NCBI GenBank assembly: GCA_905233785.1
Contig: CAJOCV010000088.1
Span: 7,850 to 15,351 of the forward strand
Source of the DNA: an uncultured Oscillospiraceae bacterium
GTDB taxonomy: Bacteria > Bacillota > Clostridia > Oscillospirales > Oscillospiraceae
Reading direction: 5' to 3'
DNA: 7,502 bases
The translations under genes were made by a program, and so were the position numbers. Under the pieces are notes generated by a model that was not told the DNA's origin, did not search any database, and saw only the letters and a list, made by a program, of their open reading frames with translations. This document shows, one piece after another, positions 1-6,208 of this stretch (its first letter is position 1; each line of letters starts with the position of its first letter).

Positions 1-2
1 CG

Positions 3-1292
3 CTGCTGCTCGCTCTCCCGGCCTGCGGAAAAAACGCGCCCGCGCAGGACGCGGCGGGAAATGTCAGCTCCGCCGAGACGCTCAAGGGCGTCTATGAGGC
101 TCTGCTGGCGCCGGATTCCGATTACAGCCAAAACAAGGCGCTCTATCTGGAGTTCTACCCGGAGCTGGAGTACAGCGAAAGCCTGGAGACCGACCGCATC
201 AACCTCTCCCGCAAGGCCAACGGGAACGAATATTTCACCGACAGCTCTACTGACTTTGTGCTGGACGGCGACTATCTGAGCGCCGTGATCGCTGAGGACG
301 ATTTCGTGGGGATTGCCCGTGTGACGGAGATGGCGAACGCGGTCGCCGGCTATCTCGGGATGGAGACGGACCTGGTCAGCGGCTATCTCAACGGCCTGAG
401 CGATCCGGCGATCGAGACTGAGAATTTCAGCATGACGGAGGATGAGGCCGCCGGAACCTTCACCTTCAGGCTTTATGTCGGCGGCCCCTGGGATATGAAG
501 GAGCTCGACCGGATGGTGCTCAATGAGGCGGTGCTGGATCCCGAGCCGCTGGGTGAGGATTACACCAGCCAGGGCGGCAGCGTAGGCAAAATGCAGTATC
601 TGGCCAACGGCAACGCGGACAACTACACCGTGCTGTTTGCCGAGTACGGTGAGCTGGACGATGTGGCGTATCAATCCATCGTGAATCTGGTCACACTGCG
701 CAAGCCCGTGGGCTGCGAGGCATTTCTGGCCGACTTTACCGAGCTGAAGGCGCTTGAGACGGACCAATACTCCGTGACCCTTGACCCGGACGACGATACC
801 ATCGCGCAGATCATGGGCGAGCGGAACGATAAGTTCAGCTATGTCCTGGTGCGTTTTGGCAGCGAGGAGAATCGTGAGGAAGAGACCGGCTCCTATGTAC
901 CGGGCGCCGAAGCCTTTGCGGACTTCTATTTCCGCGTGGTGGCCGGTCTCCCGCAGGGCACGGCAGGCGCCTCCCTGGCCGCGTCGCAGGCGGCCTGCGA
1001 TGTGCTGGGCTTTGCCTGGGGCAATGAGCTCTGGCTTGCAGATGAGGATACGCTGCGCGCCAATATGCTGGAGGCTTGGGAAGGCCTGACGGACGAGGAA
1101 CGCGCCGCCTTCGACGCAAACTTCCCCGCGCTCGACGAGCAGATAAGCCGCTGCTTTGAGGATTGGGAGAGCAATCGCGGAGCTTTTGAGGACGCCGGGG
1201 TCGCGGATACGATGACGGAGCTGCTGGAGGACGGAAGTGCACAGCTGTCTTGGGAGACGCTGAGCGCCAACACATGGGCAAAAGATGAATAA
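3..1292 (+). CDS. Secreted lipoprotein of unknown function (5' end outside window)
   Basis: The reading frame is open from the left edge to the TAA at 1290-1292, giving 429 visible residues; the start codon lies upstream. The first visible residues, LLLALPACGKN, are the end of a hydrophobic signal peptide followed by a lipobox (L-P-A-C), with the lipidated Cys encoded at 24-26. The mature protein should therefore be anchored to the outer face of the membrane. A short N-terminal low-complexity stretch (Ala, Asn, Gln, Ser) follows, as is usual for a tether. The rest is strongly acidic, rich in Asp and Glu, with no transmembrane segment. The C-terminal 70 residues look helical (positions about 1050-1280). 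An internal GTG at 258 is in frame but cannot be the true start, because it would discard the lipoprotein signal. I do not recognise a family and see no catalytic motif. Possible roles include a solute-binding or surface-exposed component, but nothing here decides. Confidence 0.85.
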   Translation: MLLALPACGKNAPAQDAAGNVSSAETLKGVYEALLAPDSDYSQNKALYLEFYPELEYSESLETDRINLSRKANGNEYFTDSSTDFVLDGDYLSAVIAEDDFVGIARVTEMANAVAGYLGMETDLVSGYLNGLSDPAIETENFSMTEDEAAGTFTFRLYVGGPWDMKELDRMVLNEAVLDPEPLGEDYTSQGGSVGKMQYLANGNADNYTVLFAEYGELDDVAYQSIVNLVTLRKPVGCEAFLADFTELKALETDQYSVTLDPDDDTIAQIMGERNDKFSYVLVRFGSEENREEETGSYVPGAEAFADFYFRVVAGLPQGTAGASLAASQAACDVLGFAWGNELWLADEDTLRANMLEAWEGLTDEERAAFDANFPALDEQISRCFEDWESNRGAFEDAGVADTMTELLEDGSAQLSWETLSANTWAKDE

Positions 1293-1354
1293 ATCCCCCT
1301 GCGTCTTCATCCGCGCCGCGACGTATAAAAGCTTACATGTGCATGGGGATTTTT
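1291..1354 (+). terminator. Candidate long-loop terminator after the lipoprotein gene
   Basis: AAATCCCC at 1291-1298 is an exact inverted complement of GGGGATTT at 1345-1352, and the right arm runs into five Ts (1350-1354). The loop is 46 bases, unusually long, but contains a second weaker pairing (GCGTC near 1301 with GACGT near 1320) that could shorten it. It begins inside the stop codon of the lipoprotein gene, and the next gene starts about 110 bases later, so a transcript end here fits the layout. Energy has not been computed. Confidence 0.4.
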
Positions 1355-1454
1355 ACGCATGCCATTCGGTTGCCCTGTCAAGGGCGAGAATGGCGCGTTT
1401 CAATCAATGATTTACTATGTTTATCTGGACGCTGGGAAACAGCGAGAAAGGAAC

Positions 1455-1461
1455 AGGAGGG
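1455..1461 (+). promoter_or_regulatory. Ribosome binding site deciding the start at 1466
   Basis: AGGAGGG lies 4 bases before ATG 1466 (core GGAGG, 5 bases). The frame is open upstream to an ATG at 1337, but that codon falls inside the candidate terminator, has no comparable site, and would add 43 residues of implausible sequence before a clear membrane-protein start. Confidence 0.85.
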
Positions 1462-1465
1462 ACTT

Positions 1466-2500
1466 ATGATTTCATTACGCGGACCGAAAACCAAAATCAT
1501 CGTGGGGCTGCTTGCGCTGTTTTGCCTTGCGATGGGAATCTATATCAGCTTTTTCCGTTCGCAGGGCTTCACGAAAACCACGGGCACCATCGTGTCGCTG
1601 CGGGAGGAGACAAACGACGACAGCTCGGTGTACTATCCCACAGTGGAGTACAGCGTGGACGGAAAGACCTATACCGGAGAGCTGGACACCGGCAGCGGCT
1701 CCTATAAGATCGGCAAGACCATTACGATCCTGTATGATCCAAACGACCCCGCTGTCGTATACGGAGACGGAAGCGTCGGCATCTACTTCATGGTCGTGAG
1801 CGTTGTGATCCTCGCTGTCGTGATCTGGTCCACCGTTCAGGAAAAGAGGGGGCTGAAGCAGCTGGAGGAACAGCGCGCGCTGCGCGGCGGCGCCGAGCTC
1901 ACCCCCTCTGTGAAGGGGGAGGAGCGCGAGCTTTACTTCCTGTCGGATACGGGCACGGTAAAGGTCGGTCACCGCATTGAGGACAGGCAGCGCCGCGTGC
2001 TCTATGAGGCAAAGATGACGAAGTTTACCCTTACATCCCCTTACGGCTTCGATTTTATCGACCATGAGCATGGCCGCACCGTGCCGCACCTGGTAGGTCA
2101 CGAGGAGGAGTCGGATTGGAACGCCTTCCTTCTCGACAGCAACTATACCTTTGATCTGGACGGGGAAGATATTTGGAAGGTCCTGAAAAAGAACGGGATC
2201 GACGTCCAGACCGAACGCATGGACGGCGCGATCTGGCCGCGGTTTCGCGTCTCCCGCGACGGCGAAGACATCGCCGTTTTGGAATCCAGCAGCCAATACG
2301 TCCACGAGGAGGACGCCGAGCAGCACAGCGTAGCGAGCAAGCTCGCTGTTCCGGGCTTCTACCGCATCTGGACGCGCGAGGAAAACCTGGACGCGGTGTT
2401 TTTGACGGCCATGGCCTTCGCGCGCAGCCGTGCGCTCAATAACGAGGGCGGCACGTTTGGAAAACAGCTTCGGTCCGGCTTCGGGAAAAAGAAGCGCTGA
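1466..2500 (+). CDS. DUF3592-type two-helix membrane protein with cytoplasmic tail
   Basis: The protein is 344 residues, ending at TGA 2498-2500. A positively charged start (MISLRGPKTK) leads into a first membrane helix at about residues 11-30. Residues 35-100 fit the DUF3592 pattern: T-x-GTIV, then YYPTVEYSVDGKTY, then the YKIGKTITILYDPNDP segment. A second helix spans about 104-122 and is followed by a Lys/Arg/Glu-rich stretch. This gives an N-in, outer-domain, C-in topology. Residues about 155-325 form a soluble domain with repeated short beta-like stretches and closing helix 308-323; its rhythm (V-x-YEAK, then FDFID-x-EHGR, then FRVSRDGEDIA) is reminiscent of tubby/LURP-like folds, but that is only an impression. 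The tail is basic (KKKR). DUF3592 proteins have no established function that I know of. No functional link to the downstream transporter is visible. A long open frame on the opposite strand is a composition shadow. Confidence 0.9.
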   Translation: MISLRGPKTKIIVGLLALFCLAMGIYISFFRSQGFTKTTGTIVSLREETNDDSSVYYPTVEYSVDGKTYTGELDTGSGSYKIGKTITILYDPNDPAVVYGDGSVGIYFMVVSVVILAVVIWSTVQEKRGLKQLEEQRALRGGAELTPSVKGEERELYFLSDTGTVKVGHRIEDRQRRVLYEAKMTKFTLTSPYGFDFIDHEHGRTVPHLVGHEEESDWNAFLLDSNYTFDLDGEDIWKVLKKNGIDVQTERMDGAIWPRFRVSRDGEDIAVLESSSQYVHEEDAEQHSVASKLAVPGFYRIWTREENLDAVFLTAMAFARSRALNNEGGTFGKQLRSGFGKKKR

Positions 2501-2507
2501 TCCGATC

Positions 2508-2590
2508 GGCGAGAGCGCATCCCGGGAAAATTTGGCGCAGGGTCTGATGACGGCGCGCATTGAGCGGGAATCCTTTGTGTATTGCAGGAA
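2508..2590 (+). repeat. Dispersed intergenic repeat, copy 1
   Basis: This stretch matches the right end of the window (7425-7502). The core 2543-2590 matches 7455-7502 at 42 of 48 positions without gaps. The flank 2508-2530 matches 7425-7447 at 18 of 23 positions, with a 5-base length difference between flank and core. It lies directly after the stop of the DUF3592 gene and before the transporter operon. Neither copy has a convincing gene. A short palindrome, CCGATCGG (2502-2509), sits at its left edge, as a hairpin does in copy 2. The orientation is arbitrary; the right-hand boundary is unknown because copy 2 is cut by the window edge. Confidence 0.8.
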
Positions 2591-2655
2591 AAAGTGACGA
2601 AATCAGGGCGCAAATGATCCGGGAGGCGCCGCAGGCGATTTATCAGCGTTTACTT

Positions 2656-2661
2656 GGGGAG
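2656..2661 (+). promoter_or_regulatory. Probable ribosome binding site for the transporter gene
   Basis: GGGGAG lies 12 bases before ATG 2674 and directly abuts ATG 2662. The spacing is long for 2674 and too short for 2662. Starting at 2674 gives a textbook signal peptide with a basic n-region (MIGKRFLKG), so it is preferred; 2662 would add only MSDQ. ATG 2614 and TTG 2560 are in frame further up, but they add hydrophilic residues before the signal peptide, and the TTG lies inside the dispersed repeat. Confidence 0.45.
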
Positions 2662-2673
2662 ATGAGCGATCAG

Positions 2674-5046
2674 ATGATAGGGAAACGTTTTCTGAAAGGA
2701 ATGCTTGCGATCGGATTGACCTTGCTCCTGGTTCTGCTGAGCTTTTGCGTTGCGGCCAACGCAGAAGCTCCCAAGGAAGAGGAGCGGGAATTTGATCTTT
2801 CCGTTAAGGGACTGCGCATCGGCGTAGAGAGCGGAACGGTACAGGATCAGCTTGTGCAGACGCTCTACCCACAGGCAGAGATCGTTTATACTGACAAACT
2901 CAGCGGCTACAACGCCGTGGCGCGGGGAATGCTCGATTGCTTCATCTATGACAAGAAGCAGATGGAGCTGGCCGTGGCAAACGGGCTGGCCGGAGTTGCT
3001 GTGCTGGATCAGACGGTCGGCGGGAATACCGATATTGCGCTGGGGATCTCGGACGCTTCCGAGATCCCGGAGCTTGCGGCGCGCGTCAACGAGCTTCTCT
3101 CTGCGCTGCGTGAGGACGGCACATTGGAGGATATGTATGACCGCTGGGTCGTCCGGGGGAGCAGGGTCATGCCGGAAATCACGCTGCCGCAGCTTCCGGA
3201 GTATCATCTGACTGTCGGAACCACCGGGATTGTGGAACCGTACAGCTTTTATCAGGGGACGGAACTGACCGGCTATGATATAGAGCTGAGCTATCGCTTG
3301 GCCGCCGGCTTAAATGCCTCGCTCTCCTTTGAGCTGTATGACTATGGCTCCATCTTGGAGGCGGCGCACTCCGGGAAAGTCGATCTCATTGCCGCCAACC
3401 TGCAGGTTACTTCCGAAGGGGCGGAAGCAGTGTGCTTTTCTGTACCTCTTTTTCAGGAAGAAAACGGCATCTTGGTGCGCGATACAACAGGATCCGCAAA
3501 CGGACAGATGCATGGCGCAGTCCGCTGGCAGGATTACAATGGCAGGCGGATCGGCGTGCTGACCGGCCCGCTGATGGAGGATACGGCAGCGCGATTTTTC
3601 CCTGACAGCGAATATCTCCTGTATGACAGCTATCCGGACTGCGCCGCCGCACTGCTGGCCGGGAAGATCGACGCTTTCCTCGGGGACGAGCCGGGGATGA
3701 AATCGCTTCACGCGCAGATACCGGAAATCGACTATATCCACGATAGGCTCACCGAGAACAACTACAGCTTCGCCTTTCGGAAGGATGATCCGGAGAGCGC
3801 CGCTCTGTGCGCGGAACTGAATGCTTTTCTTGCGCAGAGCTGGTCAGACGGCACGATGCAGGAACTTGAAGACGTCTGGCTCGGCGAAGACGATGCGAAA
3901 AAGCTTGTGGACATGAGCGATCTGACGGGCGCCAACGGGACGATCCGCGTCGTCACCACTTCCACGGACATGCCCTGGTCGTATGTGAAGGACGGGAAAA
4001 ACGTTGGCTACGATATTGACCTTGTCGTTCGCTTTTGCCGCGAAAAGGGCTATGCGCTGGAGCTGGGAGACGTGGATTTCGCGGGGAGAATCCCGGCAAT
4101 CCAATCCGGGAAATATGATTTTACCACCGATATGAATGTGACCCCGGAGCGGGAGGAGCAGGTGCTTTTTTCCGACCCGACAAGTCACGGGGGGATCGTT
4201 TTGGCAGTTGCCTCGTCGGAGCTTGCGCCGTCGTCATCGAGCGGAGAGAACGCTCAACAGAGGAGCGCCGATGCGCATGCGCAAAAGCAGCCCGGCGTCA
4301 AGACAGGCGGGCAGGGGCGGTCGCTCTCCTTCCTTGACGGGATCCGGGCAAGCTTTGAAAAGACCTTCATCCGGGAAAACCGTTGGCAGCTTTTTTTGAA
4401 GGGAACCGGAACGACGCTGCTCATTACGGTGCTGTCGATCCTGTTTGGGACAATACTGGGCTTTACGGTCTATGTGGCGTGCCGTAACGGAAATCCCGTC
4501 GTCACTGCGCTGACGCGCTTTTTCGTGTGGCTGGTACAGGGGCTGCCCGTCGTCGTTTTGCTGATGATCCTGTATTACATCATTTTCGCCAAGTCAAGCA
4601 TTGATGGCGCTGTTGTCGCGGTGGCAGGCTTCACCCTTGTCTTCGGCGCGGCTGTGTACGGCATGCTGTGTGCCGGAGTCGGCGCTGTCGGCAAGAGCCA
4701 AAGCGAGGCAGCGTACGCGCTGGGGTATGGGAATCTCAGAACCTTCTTCCGCATCATCCTGCCGCAGGCGATCCCGCACTTCCTTCCCGCATACAAGGGA
4801 GAGATCACGGCGATGGTCAAGGCCACCGCTGTTGTCGGCTATATTACGGTACAGGATCTGACAAAGATGGGCGACATTGTCCGCGGGCGCACCTATGAGG
4901 CCTTCTTCCCCCTGATCGCCGTGGCTGTGATCTATTTTATCCTCGCGGCACTGCTGACCTTCCTTGTGGGCAGGATCGAGATCAGGGTTGATCCGAGGAG
5001 AAGGAAGAAAGAGACTATCCTGAGGGGGATCGAAACACATGATTGA
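2674..5046 (+). CDS. Amino-acid-type ABC importer: solute-binding modules fused to permease
   Basis: This 790-residue protein combines receptor and membrane domain of a polar-amino-acid (HisM/GlnP-type) importer. Residues 1-30 are a signal peptide, likely cut after ANA (28-30). Residues 41-162 are the second half only of a family 3 solute-binding domain (GLRIGVESGT to EDGTLEDMYDRW). Residues 177-406 are a complete domain of that family. Residues 420-513 are only the first half of another (IRVVTTSTDMPW, GYDIDL, TPEREEQVLFSDP). Residues 515-550 are a Ser/Ala/Gln/Lys linker. Residues 572-770 are the permease domain, with an EAA loop at 678-699 (EAAYALGY to LPQA) that should dock the ATPase. The complete domain has Gly249 and Pro299 where amino-acid binders usually carry Arg and Thr; the split halves keep Arg493, Thr55 and Asp93. 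Substrate is probably an amino acid or relative, not determined. The gene overlaps its ATPase by 8 bases, so the two are surely co-translated. Confidence 0.93.
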   Translation: MIGKRFLKGMLAIGLTLLLVLLSFCVAANAEAPKEEEREFDLSVKGLRIGVESGTVQDQLVQTLYPQAEIVYTDKLSGYNAVARGMLDCFIYDKKQMELAVANGLAGVAVLDQTVGGNTDIALGISDASEIPELAARVNELLSALREDGTLEDMYDRWVVRGSRVMPEITLPQLPEYHLTVGTTGIVEPYSFYQGTELTGYDIELSYRLAAGLNASLSFELYDYGSILEAAHSGKVDLIAANLQVTSEGAEAVCFSVPLFQEENGILVRDTTGSANGQMHGAVRWQDYNGRRIGVLTGPLMEDTAARFFPDSEYLLYDSYPDCAAALLAGKIDAFLGDEPGMKSLHAQIPEIDYIHDRLTENNYSFAFRKDDPESAALCAELNAFLAQSWSDGTMQELEDVWLGEDDAKKLVDMSDLTGANGTIRVVTTSTDMPWSYVKDGKNVGYDIDLVVRFCREKGYALELGDVDFAGRIPAIQSGKYDFTTDMNVTPEREEQVLFSDPTSHGGIVLAVASSELAPSSSSGENAQQRSADAHAQKQPGVKTGGQGRSLSFLDGIRASFEKTFIRENRWQLFLKGTGTTLLITVLSILFGTILGFTVYVACRNGNPVVTALTRFFVWLVQGLPVVVLLMILYYIIFAKSSIDGAVVAVAGFTLVFGAAVYGMLCAGVGAVGKSQSEAAYALGYGNLRTFFRIILPQAIPHFLPAYKGEITAMVKATAVVGYITVQDLTKMGDIVRGRTYEAFFPLIAVAVIYFILAALLTFLVGRIEIRVDPRRRKKETILRGIETHD
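5023..5028 (+). promoter_or_regulatory. Ribosome binding site for the ATPase, inside the permease gene
   Basis: AGGGGG lies 10 bases before ATG 5039, within the last codons of the permease. With the 8-base gene overlap (5039-5046) this is a standard arrangement for translational coupling, which would keep permease and ATPase in matched amounts. Confidence 0.7.
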
Positions 5047-6133
5047 GCTGCGTCATCTGAAAAAAACCTATGCAAATGCCGAACCCCTGAAGGACGTGTC
5101 GGTCACGGTGAATAACGGGGATGTGATTGCGGTCATCGGTCCCTCCGGCACAGGAAAGTCCACGCTGATCCGCTGCATCAATCTGCTGGAAAAACCCACA
5201 GGAGGCCAGATTCTGCTCGATGGAGAAGAGATCACTGCCCGTGGATATGACGTGTGCAGGGCCAGACAGAAAATGGGCATGGTGTTCCAGTCCTTTAATC
5301 TGTTCGGGCACTTGACCGTCCTTGAAAACCTGATGCTTGCGCCGATCGACCTTCTCGGGAGGAGCAAACAGGAGGCCTACAACAAGGCGATGGAGCTGCT
5401 GCGGCGCGTGGGCTTGGCTGACAGAGCGCTGAATTATCCCGATGAGTTATCGGGCGGGCAGCAGCAGCGTGTCGCCATCGCGCGTACCTTGGCAATGGAT
5501 CCCGAGATCATTTTGCTCGACGAGCCGACCAGCGCGCTCGATCCTACCATGGTAGCCGAGGTACAGGCGGTCATCCGGGATCTGGCCAGAAGCGGGAAGA
5601 CCATGATCATCGTTACCCATGAAATGAATTTCGCCCGGGCAATCTCCAACCGCGTGCTGTATATGGATGAGGGCGGTATCTGCGAGGACGGGACGCCGGA
5701 GCAGATTTTTGACCATCCTCAGAAGGAGCTGACTCGTCGCTTTGTGAAAAAGCTCAGAATTTACGAGCTTGACATCGACAGCCGCGACTATGATTTCATT
5801 GGAGCCGGTGTGGAAATCGACCGCTATTGTCTGCAAAATGACATGGCGCCGAAGGATACGTACCATGTGCGTCTGGTGATTGAGGAGCTGGTGCAGCAGA
5901 TTCTGCTGCCGCGTATGGAGCGTCCCCGGATCCGCGTGCTGGTGGAGTATTCCGCGCAGGAGAGAACGACTGCCGTTACGGTGGACTATGGAGGTGAGCG
6001 CTTTGATCCGAAGGATACCGATAACGATTTGTCGCTCATGACGCTCAAGAGCGTCTCGGAGGCGATCAACTACCGGTATGACCCGCAATGTGAGCAGGCA
6101 AACCGGGTCGAAATCAAGGTAAAGGCGTCATAA
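5039..6133 (+). CDS. Amino-acid ABC transporter ATPase with C-terminal HATPase-like domain
   Basis: Residues 1-240 are a HisP/GlnQ-type ATPase that would power the importer encoded just upstream. All motifs are intact: Walker A GPSGTGKST at 34-42, Q-loop Gln84, signature LSGGQQQ at 137-143, Walker B IILLDEP at 157-163, D-loop SALD at 165-168 and switch His194. The family is usually about 240-250 residues; this one has 364. The extra residues, about 245-362, resemble the RsbW/SpoIIAB-like histidine-kinase-type ATPase fold: a helix with VIEELVQQIL (280-289) in the position of the N-box, a VTVDYGGERFDP strand and loop (313-324) like the G1 box, and a final helix and strand ending NRVEIKV. The N-box Asn is Gln287 and the glycine-rich lid is replaced by DLSLM (330-334), so ATP binding by this tail is doubtful. 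It may be a regulatory or dimer-contact domain; that is inference. The start is fixed by the ribosome binding site at 5023-5028. Confidence 0.95.
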   Translation: MIELRHLKKTYANAEPLKDVSVTVNNGDVIAVIGPSGTGKSTLIRCINLLEKPTGGQILLDGEEITARGYDVCRARQKMGMVFQSFNLFGHLTVLENLMLAPIDLLGRSKQEAYNKAMELLRRVGLADRALNYPDELSGGQQQRVAIARTLAMDPEIILLDEPTSALDPTMVAEVQAVIRDLARSGKTMIIVTHEMNFARAISNRVLYMDEGGICEDGTPEQIFDHPQKELTRRFVKKLRIYELDIDSRDYDFIGAGVEIDRYCLQNDMAPKDTYHVRLVIEELVQQILLPRMERPRIRVLVEYSAQERTTAVTVDYGGERFDPKDTDNDLSLMTLKSVSEAINYRYDPQCEQANRVEIKVKAS

Positions 6134-6208
6134 CGCCGAGGGCTGCGATACGGGATACGTCTTGGAACGGTAAAAACAAACAATAGAACAGAAAGAAGGG
6201 ATTTCGAC

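Noticed and set aside
61..279. Short + strand frame near the left edge
   Set aside because: Arg/Thr/Ser-rich out-of-frame product overlapping the lipoprotein frame, which carries a clear lipobox.
835..1281. Two overlapping - strand frames opposite the lipoprotein gene
   Set aside because: Their products are Arg/Pro/Ser-rich, typical of translating the wrong strand of a G/C-rich gene, and have no ribosome binding sites.
1398..1425. A/T-richer patch ahead of the DUF3592 gene that might be a promoter
   Set aside because: A promoter is expected here, but no pair of hexamers with proper spacing stands out.
1475..2560. Long open frame on the - strand (361 codons) antisense to the DUF3592 gene
   Set aside because: It is a composition shadow: the + strand frame has membrane helices, a recognisable domain and a strong ribosome binding site, while the antisense product has no recognisable features.
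2547..2597. 17-codon frame starting ATG within repeat copy 1, with a similar frame in copy 2
   Set aside because: The copies differ mostly by amino-acid-changing substitutions in this frame and there is no good ribosome binding site, so a conserved small protein is not supported.
6124..6137. Hairpin GGCGT-CATA-ACGCC across the ATPase stop codon
   Set aside because: The stem is only 5 pairs and no T-run follows, so it is not a credible intrinsic terminator.
6162..6189. Weak promoter-like pair TTGGAA, 16 bases, TAGAAC ahead of the HAD gene
   Set aside because: Each hexamer matches consensus at only four of six bases and the region is short; not enough to call a promoter.
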